DNA from: Streptomyces actuosus
GTDB taxonomy: Bacteria > Actinomycetota > Actinomycetes > Streptomycetales > Streptomycetaceae
NCBI RefSeq assembly: GCF_016921115.1
Contig: NZ_JAFFZS010000045.1
Location: 1-49,102 of the forward strand
Reading direction: 5' to 3'
DNA: 49,102 bases
The translations under genes and the position numbers were made by a program. The notes beneath the pieces are model-generated. The model was given only the letters and a program-made list of their open reading frames with translations, was not told the DNA's origin and did not search any database. This document shows positions 1 through 8,629 of the stretch, one piece after another (within the stretch, counting starts at the first letter, position 1; the number at the start of each line of letters is the position of its first letter).

Positions 1-1
1 C

Positions 2-100
2 CGCCGACTCCACGGTGAGATAGGGCACATCCCGCCCGTCGAATACGAAGCCAACTACTACACCGAACTCAAGAAACCCCAGGTCATCACCACAATCTGA
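2..100 (+). pseudogene. IS3-family transposase, C-terminal end (cut by window edge)
   Basis: An open frame runs in from the window edge and ends at TGA 98-100. It reads RRLHGEIGHIPPVEYEANYY and then about a dozen residues. This is the standard C-terminus of IS3-family OrfB integrases (the R-LHGEIG--PP-EYE-NYY motif just before the stop). The rest of the element lies outside the window, so it may be intact upstream. The next sequence is a fragment of a different IS family, so this insertion sequence ends close to position 100. Confidence 0.85.
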
Positions 101-119
101 GATCTCTACCGAACCCGGG

Positions 120-196
120 GCGGTTCACTACGCCGCCTGGCGCGACGAGGGAGTCTTCACCCAGCTCAACTACGACCTGACCGGACTGGCACGCGT
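120..196 (+). pseudogene. IS5-family transposase internal fragment
   Basis: About 25 codons in one frame read VHYAAWRDEGVFTQLNYDLT plus a few residues. This resembles the region just before the first catalytic aspartate in Streptomyces IS5-family transposases. No start, stop or catalytic residues remain, so it is a relic. It sits between an IS3 end and an ISAs1 relic, which suggests nested insertions. The family call rests on recognition of this short segment only. Confidence 0.6.
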
Positions 197-357
197 AAGC
201 TTGCGGTTCATCCAGTTCGGAGTGGTTTGGCGCCCACTTTGTCGTAGTTGGGTCGGCGGTGAGTTCGCCGGTGATAGAGGGACGCCGGTCGGAGAACGGC
301 GGATGCGGTCGTTGATGATCAAGGTGTCTGACGCCTCATCAACAACAAGCGCTTCCG

Positions 358-1085
358 ATGCCATCATCCTCGATCACCGCACTCCTGCGCCACCACGATC
401 ACAATGCGGTCGCCTCTCTCGACCCCGCCGACCCTGACCAGGCGGTCGACCTCGCCGAGGTCCTGGACGGCCTGCCCGATCCCCGGCGCCGCCAGGGCCG
501 CCGCTACCGCCTCGGCCCGATGCTCGCGCTGTGCACCCTCGCCGCAATCGCCCGCATACCGCCGAACTCACACCCCACCTGCACGAACGCCTCGGGCTGC
601 GAGCCGCACCCCGCGCCAGCGCCCTCGGCCCCCTGCTGGCCCGCCTGGACGGCGACGCCCTCGACACGGCCGTCGGCGCCCGGCTCACCCACCTTGCCGA
701 CCCCGGCGAGGCCGTGGCCCTGGACAGCAAGGCCCGCGGCTCGCACACCGCCGAACAGCGCGCGCTCCACCTCGTGTCCGTGATCACCCACAACGGCAGA
801 CTGACCTTGAACCAGCGCCGAGTCGCGGACAAGAGCGGCGAGATCACCACCTTCAAGCCGCTGCCGGCCGACCTCGACCTGACCGGCCGCACCGTCACCT
901 TCGACGCGCTGCACTCCCAGCACGAGCACGCCCGCTACCTCGTCCAGACGGAGAAGCCCCACTACATCACGCCGATCAAGGACAATCATCCCAAGCTCGC
1001 GGCGCTCCTGCGCGAACCGCCCGGGCCGACATCCCGCTCGGACACCGCACCCGCCACCGCGGCCACGGACGCGATGAGACCCCGG
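358..1085 (+). pseudogene. ISAs1-family transposase, multiply frameshifted relic
   Basis: The first frame from ATG 358 encodes the N-terminal DDE_Tnp_1-associated region (AEVLDGLPDPRRRQGRRYRL, then the hydrophobic LGPMLALCTLAAIA). After about 540 homology moves to another frame (HTAELTPHLHERLGLR, ARLDGDALDTAVGARL, VALDSKARGSHT, GEITTFKPL, DLTGRTVTFDALHSQHEHA, KPHYITPIKDNHPKL). After about 1015 it moves to a third frame (ADIPLGHRTRHRGHGRDE). The order matches an ISAs1 transposase: VALDGKA-type first catalytic segment, DALHTQ segment, HGR-E end. Internal deletions and at least two frameshifts make it inactive. Nothing assignable remains between about 1090 and the TetR promoter. Confidence 0.8.
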
Positions 1086-1268
1086 CGACCTCACAGCCCT
1101 CGCCGTGCTCAGCCTCGGCGGCCACCGCGCAGCCTGACAGGCAGTCACACCGCACGGCCCCAGACCCGTGGATCCGACGGAGGGCCTGGTCTGTCGGCAC
1201 CCGCAGGCCCGGCGATCAGGCGCGGCGCAGCCACGTCGCCGAGGGCCGCAGCGTCGGAGAATCTCCCC

Positions 1269-1282
1269 ATCAAGCGCTTGAT
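1269..1282. promoter_or_regulatory. Perfect 14-bp palindrome, candidate TetR operator
   Basis: ATCAAGCGCTTGAT is its own reverse complement. It overlaps the -35 box of the promoter of the adjacent TetR gene, about 30 bases before its start codon. TetR proteins commonly bind such palindromes to repress their own operon, so autoregulation is inferred. Confidence 0.6.
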
Positions 1283-1306
1283 TGAGAGGCGATTGCTGCG
1301 TACTCT
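1278..1306 (+). promoter_or_regulatory. Promoter of the TetR-MFS-PLP operon (leaderless)
   Basis: TTGATT (1278-1283), a 17-base spacer and TACTCT (1301-1306) fit a sigma70-type promoter. The predicted transcription start falls at about 1313, exactly the ATG of the TetR gene. There is no Shine-Dalgarno before that ATG, so the mRNA is probably leaderless, which is common in Streptomyces. Confidence 0.55.
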
Positions 1307-1312
1307 TCCGGC

Positions 1313-1960
1313 ATGTCCGAGCCCCAGTCCACGGTTGATGCGAGCCGCAGTCGCATCATCGCCGCCGCGACCACGCTGTTCGCCGAGTACGGCTACGACG
1401 GCACGACGGTCCGCAGGATCGCCGCCGAGGCGAAACTGAACATGGCCACCGTCGCCTACCACGTGGGCGGCAAGGCGGACCTGTACCGCGAGGTCATGCG
1501 GGTCGCGCACGATTCCGAGCGTGCCGCCGTCGGCGCCGCGCTGGACGCCTTCGCACGCGACGCCGTGGAAGACCCTGCGCGGGCCGCAGCCGCCTTCGCC
1601 GACCACTACCTGGACTTCTGCTTGGAGCAACCGCACATCCCTGCGCTGTGGATGCGGCGCTGGCTCGCCGACGCTGCCGAATTCGCCGATCTGGAGGAGC
1701 GCTACACGCGGCCGCTGCTGGAGTCCGTGCGCGACGCCCTCGTCACCGCCCTGCCCGACCTGACCGCGAACGAGGCGGAACTCGCCGTCTGGACCGTGCT
1801 GTGGACCACCCATGGATTCTGCCGCTCGGTGATCCACGAGCAGGTGCCTCGGTTCCGGGTGCATCTGCGGGGCCTGGTCCTGTGCCAACTGCGCCTGGAC
1901 GAAACGGCCCCGAACGAACGGAGCCCGGACGAGGGACGGCGGCCCGACCCGGGTGACTGA
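1313..1960 (+). CDS. TetR/AcrR-family transcriptional regulator
   Basis: A 215-residue protein of typical TetR length. The N-terminal helix-turn-helix spans about residues 12-60 (RIIAAATTLFAEYGYDGTTV, RRIAAEAKLNMATVAYHVGG, then KADLYREVM), the canonical TetR_N pattern. The C-terminal ligand/dimer domain is rich in Ala and Trp and is not diagnostic of ligand. Its stop lies two bases before the GTG of a GPH-type transporter, which in turn overlaps a PLP-enzyme gene, so the three form one operon. A palindrome over the -35 box suggests it represses its own transcription and is released by the transported substrate (inference). The ligand is unknown. Confidence 0.9.
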   Translation: MSEPQSTVDASRSRIIAAATTLFAEYGYDGTTVRRIAAEAKLNMATVAYHVGGKADLYREVMRVAHDSERAAVGAALDAFARDAVEDPARAAAAFADHYLDFCLEQPHIPALWMRRWLADAAEFADLEERYTRPLLESVRDALVTALPDLTANEAELAVWTVLWTTHGFCRSVIHEQVPRFRVHLRGLVLCQLRLDETAPNERSPDEGRRPDPGD

Positions 1961-1962
1961 CC

Positions 1963-3345
1963 GTGGGCGCCAGCGAGCCCGGCCGCCGTGAACTGGCCGC
2001 GTACGCCCTCGGCTCCATAGGCACCGGCATCTACTCGACTGTGCCCGGCCTGCTGCTCCTGTACTTCATGACCGACGCGCTCGGCGTCCCGGCCGGCGTG
2101 GCGGGCCTGGTGGTCGTGCTGCCGAAGGCCTGGGACGCCGTGTTCAACCCGATGGTGGGCGCCGCCAGCGACAGCGAGGCGCTGCGCACCGGACGTCGCA
2201 CGAGGATCCTGATGGCGGGGACGCTGGCCCTGCCCGTGGCCTTCGCCGCGATGTTCGCTTCCCCGCTCACCGGAGTTGGTGCCGCCGCCTGGGTGTCCAT
2301 CACCTTCGTGCTGGCGTCCAGCGCGTTCTCGCTGTTCCAGGTCCCGTACGTGGCCCTGCCGGCCGAGATGTCCGAACGGCCCGAGGTCCGGACCCGGATC
2401 ATGGTGTGGCGGATCGTGTGTCTGACCATCGGCATCCTCGTCGCCGGGAGTGTGGCGCCGGCCGTGGTCTCACTGGTCGGCGGTGGGCGGGGCGGATACG
2501 GCGTCATGGGCGTGGCGATCGGCGCGGTCCTCGTGGTGACGCTGCTGATCCCGACGCTCGCCGCCCGCCGGGTGCCCTCCCGGGCGGGAGCGGAGCCGCT
2601 GTCGCTTGCCGGGGCGCTTCGCTGCGCGCGTGGCAACCACGCGTTCTTCGCGCTGCTGGGCGCGTTCGTCGTCCAGGCGGCAGCAGTTGCGATCATGCTG
2701 GCAGCCGTACCGTACACGGCGACCTACTGGCTCGGCGGCTACCAGCTGACCTCGCTGCTGTTCGTCTGCCTGGTCGCGCCGAGCGCCGTCGCGGTGCCGC
2801 TGTGGGGCAAGGCTGCCGCCCGCTGGGGCCGATTGCGCTGCCTGACCGTCGCGGCCTGCGGGTTCGCGCTCGGCGCCGTGAGCCTGTGGCCGGCGGTCGG
2901 CCCCGGGCCGGCGCACATGGCCGCGACCCTGACGCTGTCGGCGCTGCTCGGCGTCTGCTACGCCGCCCTCCAGGTCCTGCCGCTGTCGCTGCTTCCCGAC
3001 ACTGTCCACGCCGACGCCGCCCGCACGGGACGTCTGCAGTCGGGCGCGTTCACCGGGCTCTGGACCGCTGGGGAGACCCTAGGGCTGGCGGCGGGGCCCG
3101 GGGTGTTCTCCCTCGCCCTCGCCTGCGCGGGGTTCGTGGCCTCGACCACGCACCAACCAGTGGCTCAGACCCCGGCCGCGCGCACTGGGGTACTTCTCGG
3201 TTTCAGTATCGTCCCCGCCGTCCTGATGCTCCTGTCCCTGCCCGCGCTGCGCGCCTACGGCCGTCACCGCGCGGCCTCCCCTGGCGCGGCGCCGGCCCCG
3301 GCTGCACCGCCCGATTCCGACCTCGAACCGGAGAGTCCTCGATGA
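1963..3345 (+). CDS. MFS transporter, GPH (MelB-like) type
   Basis: A 460-residue, twelve-segment membrane protein. The N-terminus (RELAAYALGSIGTGIY, then LLLYFMTDALGVPAGVAGL, KAWDAVFNPMVGAASDSEAL with RTGRRT) matches the glycoside-pentoside-hexuronide:cation symporter class (MFS_2), including the conserved Asp-rich loop after helix 2. The proline-rich C-terminal tail is cytoplasmic. The GTG start at 1963 follows the TetR stop by two bases, and the TGA at 3343-3345 overlaps the ATG of the next gene, indicating translational coupling. GPH members import sugars or glycosides, but some relatives carry other solutes. The partner PLP enzyme suggests an amine or amino-acid-derived substrate (inference only). 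Confidence 0.85.
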   Translation: MGASEPGRRELAAYALGSIGTGIYSTVPGLLLLYFMTDALGVPAGVAGLVVVLPKAWDAVFNPMVGAASDSEALRTGRRTRILMAGTLALPVAFAAMFASPLTGVGAAAWVSITFVLASSAFSLFQVPYVALPAEMSERPEVRTRIMVWRIVCLTIGILVAGSVAPAVVSLVGGGRGGYGVMGVAIGAVLVVTLLIPTLAARRVPSRAGAEPLSLAGALRCARGNHAFFALLGAFVVQAAAVAIMLAAVPYTATYWLGGYQLTSLLFVCLVAPSAVAVPLWGKAAARWGRLRCLTVAACGFALGAVSLWPAVGPGPAHMAATLTLSALLGVCYAALQVLPLSLLPDTVHADAARTGRLQSGAFTGLWTAGETLGLAAGPGVFSLALACAGFVASTTHQPVAQTPAARTGVLLGFSIVPAVLMLLSLPALRAYGRHRAASPGAAPAPAAPPDSDLEPESPR

Positions 3346-4808
3346 CCGCGCACCACCCCGGCCTGCCGGCCCACGGCCGTACCGCCGACGACCTGCTCAC
3401 CGAGCTCAGGGCCCTCACCGTGGCCGACCTGCCAACCCGCGGCGGCCGCACCACCGCGTACACCTACGACCCCGGCCGGGCCGAGGTGCGCGAAGCAGCC
3501 GTGCAGGCGTACATGACGATGCTCGACGTCAACGGCCTGGACCCGACGGCCTTTCCCAGCATCGTCGCCCTGGAGCGCCAAGTGATCGGCGCGGTGGCCT
3601 CCCGCCTCGGTGGCGACGACGCCACCCCGGGCATCTTCACCAGCGGCGGCACCGAATCGATCATCCTCGCCGTCAAGGCCGCCCGCGACGCCCGGCCCGA
3701 CATCGCCGAGCCCGAGATCGTCGTCCCGGTGACCGCCCACGCCGCGTTCCACAAGGCCGGCCGGTACCTGCGGGTACGCGTCGTCACCGTCCCCGTCGAC
3801 CGCCGCACCTTTCGGGCGGACCCGGTGGCCGTAGCCACCGCCTGCAATGACCACACCGTACTGGTCGTAGCCTCGGCGCCGAGCTACGCTCACGGCGTCG
3901 TCGACCCCGTCGCCGGCATCGCGGCGAACGCCGCGGCCCGCGGCATCCCCTGCCACGTCGACGCCTGCGTCGGCGGCTGGCTGCTGCCCTGGCTCACGGA
4001 AGCCGGAGCGCAGATCCCGCCGTTCGACCTGTCCGTCCCCGGCGTCACCTCGCTCTCCTGCGACCTGCACAAGTTCGGGTATGCGCCCAAGGGCGCCTCG
4101 GTCCTGCTCTTCCGCGACCAGGCGATGCGGCTGACCGCCTACTACGCGTGCGCCCAGTGGCCCGGCTACCCCGTCGTCAACTCCACCGTCCAGAGCAGCA
4201 AGGGTGCCGGTCCGCTCGCCGGTGCCTGGGCCACCCTGCAGGCCCTCGGAGCCGACGGCTACCAGGAGCTGGGCCGCGCGGCGCTCGCGGCGACCCGCCG
4301 TCTCATCGCCGGCGTTGCCCAGATCGAGGGCCTGCGAGTCCTGGGCGAGCCGGATGCGACCCTCGTCGCCCTCGGCACCGACCCGAAGGCCCCACTGGAC
4401 CTGTGGGAACTGGCCGACGAATCCCGCGCCCGCGGCTACTTCCTCCAGCCCCAGCTCAGCATCGACGGCCTGCCGGCCAGCCTTCACCTCACCCTCACCG
4501 GCGTCAGTGAGCAGGGGGTCGACGGCCTGCTGGCCGCGCTGAGGGACAGCGCCGAGGCGGTCCGCCCCCACGGCACCACGGACCCGCAGCCGGACCTGCT
4601 CGCGCTGCTCGACCAGCTCGACTTCGCCGCCCTCGACGACGCGACATTCGCCGAACTCCTCCCGGCAACGGGAATCGAGCTGACCGGCACGTCGACCGGC
4701 CGGATGGCCGCCGTCAACCGTCTCCTCGACGCCCTCCCCACCACCGTCCGGAACCAACTCGCCGCCCGGTTCCTCTCCGTCCTCTACAGCCCCCACCTCG
4801 GCAACTGA
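3342..4808 (+). CDS. PLP-dependent decarboxylase/aldolase (group II decarboxylase or sphingosine-1-phosphate-lyase-like)
   Basis: A 488-residue fold-type I PLP enzyme. Visible signatures are FTSGGTESIILAVKAAR (phosphate-cup and substrate region), the cofactor-stacking region around VPVTAHAAFHKAG, HVDACVGGWLLPW (Asp contacting the pyridine N) and SCDLHKFGYAPKG, where the Lys after His should form the Schiff base. The DLHK-GYAPKG pattern and the GGTES motif are closer to sphingosine-1-phosphate lyase and GadB-like decarboxylases than to aspartate aminotransferases. A C-terminal extension of about 80 residues (from about 405) is acidic and not recognised. ATG 3342 overlaps the transporter stop. 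It probably acts on the compound imported by the neighbour, but the substrate cannot be read from sequence. Confidence 0.85.
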   Translation: MTAHHPGLPAHGRTADDLLTELRALTVADLPTRGGRTTAYTYDPGRAEVREAAVQAYMTMLDVNGLDPTAFPSIVALERQVIGAVASRLGGDDATPGIFTSGGTESIILAVKAARDARPDIAEPEIVVPVTAHAAFHKAGRYLRVRVVTVPVDRRTFRADPVAVATACNDHTVLVVASAPSYAHGVVDPVAGIAANAAARGIPCHVDACVGGWLLPWLTEAGAQIPPFDLSVPGVTSLSCDLHKFGYAPKGASVLLFRDQAMRLTAYYACAQWPGYPVVNSTVQSSKGAGPLAGAWATLQALGADGYQELGRAALAATRRLIAGVAQIEGLRVLGEPDATLVALGTDPKAPLDLWELADESRARGYFLQPQLSIDGLPASLHLTLTGVSEQGVDGLLAALRDSAEAVRPHGTTDPQPDLLALLDQLDFAALDDATFAELLPATGIELTGTSTGRMAAVNRLLDALPTTVRNQLAARFLSVLYSPHLGN

Positions 4809-4879
4809 CATACCGGCTGATCGCCGAGAACCGGGCCGCCGCCCTGGGCCGGCATCCACACCCGCCCTCGCGGTGCCGT

Positions 4880-5256
4880 GGTCCGGTGCGTCCGTCATGT
4901 CCTTCTGCCTTGCGGTGGCCGACCCCATCGATGCCGATCCGGCTCAGCCCCGGCAGCCGGTCGGCCGCCCGGTCGCGTTCGGCGATCACCCGCTCCACCA
5001 TCGCCCCGACCGTGCGCCAGGACGTCCCCATCACCTGCGCGGTCGCGCTCTCGGAGCACTCCGAGCTCTCCCCCTGGCTCTCCGCGCCGTGGTGACGGCC
5101 GGTGCTGGTCAGTAACTGCAGGCCAGGACGCTGCCGTTGGTCTCGGCGCCAGGTGAAGTGACGCATCGGGCCGCTCGTGGGCACCGGCTCCTGTGCGAGA
5201 TCGCGCACGCGGCATTCGTCGGGCCCCTTGATCCGCTTGCCTTGCCTGCATCCGCG
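4880..5256 (-). pseudogene. ISL3-type transposase fragment
   Basis: The minus strand encodes CRVRDLAQEPVPTSGPMRHF, then, after degenerate sequence, AQVMGTSWRTVGAMVERVI and LPGLSRIGIDGVGHRKAEGH. SWRTVG--VERV followed by L-RIGIDE-S-RKGH is the helix-turn-helix-to-first-Asp region of ISL3 transposases. Homology stops soon after, and the catalytic core and C-terminus are missing. There is no start and the frame is disturbed near 5090. It abuts a DUF5753 relic on the same strand, so one deletion probably joined the two. Confidence 0.6.
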
Positions 5257-5299
5257 ATCAGCTGGCTGCAGGCAGGTGGCTCATTGCCATCGTGGCGTC

Positions 5300-5760
5300 G
5301 GTGTACCGTCAGGTTCTCCACTACGGCCGTGGTGTCGTCGTGGACGTAAAACGCCTCCATCGGCCACACGGTGCGCTGCGCGGTGAACGGGATGATCCCC
5401 AGGGAGACGGACGCGAGCGACATCACGGCCAGGAGGTGACGCAACTGCCCGCGCATCGCCTCGTGGCCAGCGGTGCGGTAGCAGGACGGATTCCTCGACG
5501 AGGACGACGTAGCGGTGGCCGCCCTCGTATAGGAAGCGGGAACGGGCGACGCGGGCGGCTACGGCTTCGGCGACGTCGTCGGGGGTGCCCTGGAAGCGGG
5601 TGATCTGCTCCATGAGGGCGGTCGCGAAGGCCGGCGTCTGGAGGGAGCCCGGGGGCACGTCGGAGACATGAACCCCGCGGTGGCGGGTCTGCTCGTGCAG
5701 GGCGTACCAGTCCTGCTGGACGGCGCATGGCGCCGGCGACGCCAGCGAGAAACACCTCTG
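5300..5760 (-). pseudogene. XRE-family regulator relic (DUF5753 part)
   Basis: Minus-strand frames read HVSDVPPGSLQTPAFATALM, EAVAARVARSRFLYEGGHRY and VVLVEESVLL. After a frame change near 5460 they read MRGQLRHLLAVMSLASVSLG, IIPFTAQRTVWPMEAFYVHD and TAVVENLTV. This is the order of a DUF5753 domain: P-LLQTP-YA, the R--RQ-L segment, the ID-AVL segment, the LRHLL-A-L segment, the LGV-P segment and the F-ldd end. The N-terminal helix-turn-helix is missing and at least one frameshift is present, so it is inactive. Such regulators are abundant in Streptomyces and usually pair with DUF397 proteins, which I do not see here. Confidence 0.7.
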
Positions 5761-5806
5761 ACAAGAACGCGGCTGCCGAGGAGCGGCAGACGGACGATGA
5801 TCGATT

Positions 5807-6241
5807 TTGAGCAAGGAACATCCAGAACGGGAACCCGTGGGTCAGGATGGGAGGGTGCTGAACGAAGGAGAGAACGAACTGTGGATCCGGGTACCGGATC
5901 CGGACGCCCATCTGCCGTCACTGCTCGACTGGCTGCGCCGCGAGGACGCGCTGCGCCGAGGGGTCCACCCACGACACGCACCGCTCGGCGAAGGCCAAAT
6001 GGGCGGCGCGCTGGACGCGCTCGCCGTGGCGGTCGGTTCCGGAGGCATGGGGGCGGTCCTCGCCAACTGTCTCTCCGCCTGGATCTCCCAGCGCCGGTCG
6101 GACGTGCGGATCACGCTGAGCACCAGGGACGGACGGACCATCGAGGTGGACGCAAAGGGCGTCGATCCGCGCTCCCTGGCGAAGGACGTCGAGCGTTTGC
6201 TCGACCGAGGCGACCAGGAGGCGGGCGGGGAACCATCGTGA
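5807..6241 (+). CDS. EACC1 (effector-associated constant component 1) protein
   Basis: At most 144 residues. The core starts at about residue 24 (ELWIRVPDPD), continues with LPSLLDWLRREDALRRGV, a Gly/Ala-rich hydrophobic helix (ALDALAVAVGSGGMGAVLAN), the helix LSAWISQRRSDVRITLSTR and a final strand with GRTIEVDAKGVDP. This layout is that of EACC1 proteins, small partners of caspase-like and other effectors in actinobacterial conflict systems. The stop overlaps the GTG of the caspase gene (GTGA), so the two are coupled. TTG 5807 gives the longest frame; GTG 5837 or 5855 is also possible and better matches the domain start. A mechanistic role is not established; scaffold or activator is inferred. 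Confidence 0.8.
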   Translation: MSKEHPEREPVGQDGRVLNEGENELWIRVPDPDAHLPSLLDWLRREDALRRGVHPRHAPLGEGQMGGALDALAVAVGSGGMGAVLANCLSAWISQRRSDVRITLSTRDGRTIEVDAKGVDPRSLAKDVERLLDRGDQEAGGEPS

Positions 6242-8498
6242 CGCAGTTCCCCGATCCGGGCCGCTCCCGGGCCGTGCTCATCGGCACCGGCTCGCACACC
6301 GAGGGCTCGGGTCTGACCGATCTCCCCGCCGTCCATACCAACCTCGCCGCACTGCGCGCGGTGCTCACCGATCCCGACACCGGCGTCCTGCCCCCGGAGC
6401 ACTGTGTCACTGCCGCCGACCCTGGGACTCCCGCCGAAGCCGGTGCCGTCCTCGCCTGCGCGGCACAGCAGGCGACCGACCTGCTGCTGGTGTACTACAG
6501 CGGCCACGGCCTGGTGGACGACCGGGGCCGACTGCACCTCGCCCTGCCGCAGACTGAGCCGGGACAACCCAGGTGGAGTTCATTACCGTTCGATACCCTC
6601 CGCGAGGAACTGCTCGACAGCCCCGCCGTCATCCGCGTGCTGATCCTGGACTGCTGCTTCTCCGGCCGGGCCATCGAGGCGATGGGCGGCCCGGACGGCG
6701 AGATCTCCGGCCAGATCGACATCGCCGGGACGTACACGCTGGCCTCCACCTCGGCCACCACCGTGTCCTACGCACCGAGGGGCGCGGCGCACACGGCCTT
6801 CACCGGGCCCTGCTGACGGCGTTGCGGAGACCCGAACCGCTCAGCCTGGACCAGGTCTTCGGCGAGATACGGCACGACCTGGCGCTCGGCGGCTTTCCCC
6901 GTCCCCAGCGCCGGGTGGTGAACAACGCCGGAGACCTCGCCCTCGTACGCCGCCGCGCTCCGGACTCGCCCCGCCATCCCACCGCGCCCGTCGTCCCCGC
7001 CTGGCCCGATCCCGGTGCCGCAGCTCCGGTGCGGCCAGCGCCGCGGGTTCCCCCACCCCGCCCGCTGCCCCGGTGGCACAGCCTCGGGATCGCCGCCGTC
7101 CTGGCCTGCCAACTCCTCGTGGGAGCCTGGGCGTCTGCCAACCGGCTCGTGACGAGCCTGCGCAGGGACGCGGGCGTCGCCATCGACCACGACCACTGGA
7201 TCCGTGATGCCTTCTTCCTGGCCCTCGCGGCCTCCCTGCCGCTCGCCGGACGGATCGGTGACCAGTGGGGGCGGCGGAACGGCTTTCTCGGCGGAACGGT
7301 CCTCTTCACCGGGGCCAATGCGCTGGGTGCGCTCGTCCCCCACGGGGCGGTACTGCTCACCGCCCAGGCGCTCCAGGGCGCTGGTGCGGCCTTCACCACC
7401 GTCAACGGTGTCGCCCTGGTCGTCGGAAGGTTTCGCAGACCCATCGCCGTCGGCCTCTGGGGCGCCACCACGGCAGCCGGTCCCGCCCTGGGCCTGGTAC
7501 TCAGCTGGTGGCTCGTCCACACCGACCAGTACACGACTGGGTCCGTGTGGCTGGCCGTGCTGACGGTCCTGCTCGCCGCCCTCGGCTGGTACCGCGCCGA
7601 CCCTGTCGAGGGGGTCAGCGATCCCGAGGCGCCCACCGACCCGTACCCGCGGGCTGCGTCCTCCGGCCGCCTGTGGGCTGCCACCGTCGCCGTCTCCCTC
7701 TTGGCGACCAGCCTGGTCCACGGCCTGGCCCGGATGAGGATGTCCCTCTGGGAAGATCTGACAGGGTGGCTGTTCATCGCATTCGCGTGTGTGGCGGGTG
7801 TCGGATGGACGATCCTGGCCCGCCGGCGGCGCGGCGGGGCCCGCACGCCTTACAGCCTGCTGGCCGGGCGCCGGTTCACCGGCGCCTGGGTCGCCATGAC
7901 GGGCGTGGTCTCCGCCATCGTCAGCATGCCGCTGTTCCTCTCCGTCTACAGCAGCAACCTGGACTTCCAAGCCGCCGGGGCCGTACTCGGCCACCTCCTG
8001 CCCGTGCCGCTGTCGGCGCTCCTCAGCGGGCTGCTCGCACCGCTGCTGCGCAGGCGCCTCGGCACCACCGCAACGGTGGTGGCCGGATCGGTGTCGTTGT
8101 CGGTCGGGCTTCTCGTGCTCGGTCCCTCCGGGTACGACAGCGACTGGATCACGGTGCCGCTGCTGCTCCTGACGGGCGCGGGAGCGGGGCTCGCACTGGC
8201 GGTCCTCGCCGAAACCGCGTTCGCGGAGGTCTCGTTCGCGGGACTGGGCCCCGCGGCCGTCCTGCTGGGCACCGGTCTGTGGGTGGCGACCGAGCTCCCC
8301 GTCACCGTCTTCGACTCGGTGACGGCCTCGGCCCTCTGGCGCTGGGGGCTCTCGGGCGAGGCGTACTGGGAGGCGTTCAGGCACGTCAGCAGCCAGCTCA
8401 TGACGCTCGGCGCCGTGCTGTCGCTGTCGGTCGCGGCGATCGCCGTCCTGACCTTGCGCCGTCGGGCGGAGCGGGCACTGGAGCGAGCCCGCCGATAA
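6238..8498 (+). CDS. Caspase-like (C14) protease fused to an MFS-type membrane domain; interrupted by a one-base frameshift at 6805-6807
   Basis: From GTG 6238 the first frame gives 192 residues and stops at 6816. It holds the caspase fold with the catalytic pair His90 (LLLVYYSGHG) and Cys140 (VLILDCCFSG), plus AVLIGTGSH at the N-terminus. Homology continues at once in the -1 frame: ALLTALRRPEPLSLDQVFGE, then FPRPQRRVVNNAGDLALVRR, the normal end of EACC1-associated caspases. A proline-rich linker follows (about 6960-7075), then about fourteen hydrophobic segments to the TAA at 8498. DHWIRDAFFLALAASLPLAG with RIGDQWGRRNG and LLTAQALQGAGAAF place the membrane part in the DHA2/EmrB-like MFS. GGGCCC at 6805-6810 would restore one frame if it were GGGGCCC. 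The undisrupted protein would have about 753 residues. Whether the lesion is real, a read error or programmed is unresolved. Confidence 0.8.
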
Positions 8499-8505
8499 CG
8501 CCCGC

Positions 8506-8535
8506 CGACCGGAGGCGGGTGGGTGCCTCCGGTCG
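8506..8535 (+). terminator. Intrinsic terminator after the caspase-MFS gene
   Basis: CGACCGGAGGC (8506-8516) and GCCTCCGGTCG (8525-8535) are perfectly complementary, with an eight-base loop, seven bases after the stop codon. There is no T-run, as is usual in Streptomyces. Confidence 0.75.
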
Positions 8536-8629
8536 CCCGGCCGCTGCGGAGCACGGCCAGGGCCTGGCCAGATCCGAGCCCTCGCCGAGCAGGCCGTCAC
8601 CACCCTCAAGTCCTGGCGGCTCCTGCGCC

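Noticed and set aside
3264..4928. 554-codon minus-strand open frame
   Set aside because: Antisense shadow of the PLP enzyme; Gly/Arg/Val repeats, no family signature.
6805..6816. Programmed -1 frameshift at GGGCCC
   Set aside because: The sequence does not fit X-XXY-YYZ in the caspase frame and no downstream stimulator was identified. A simple missing G is more economical; kept only as a possibility.
6573..8498. MFS domain as an independent gene starting at ATG 6573
   Set aside because: The frame between 6573 and 6806 is a shadow of the caspase gene, and homology at 6807-6960 is to the caspase C-terminus, so one fused gene with a lesion explains it better.
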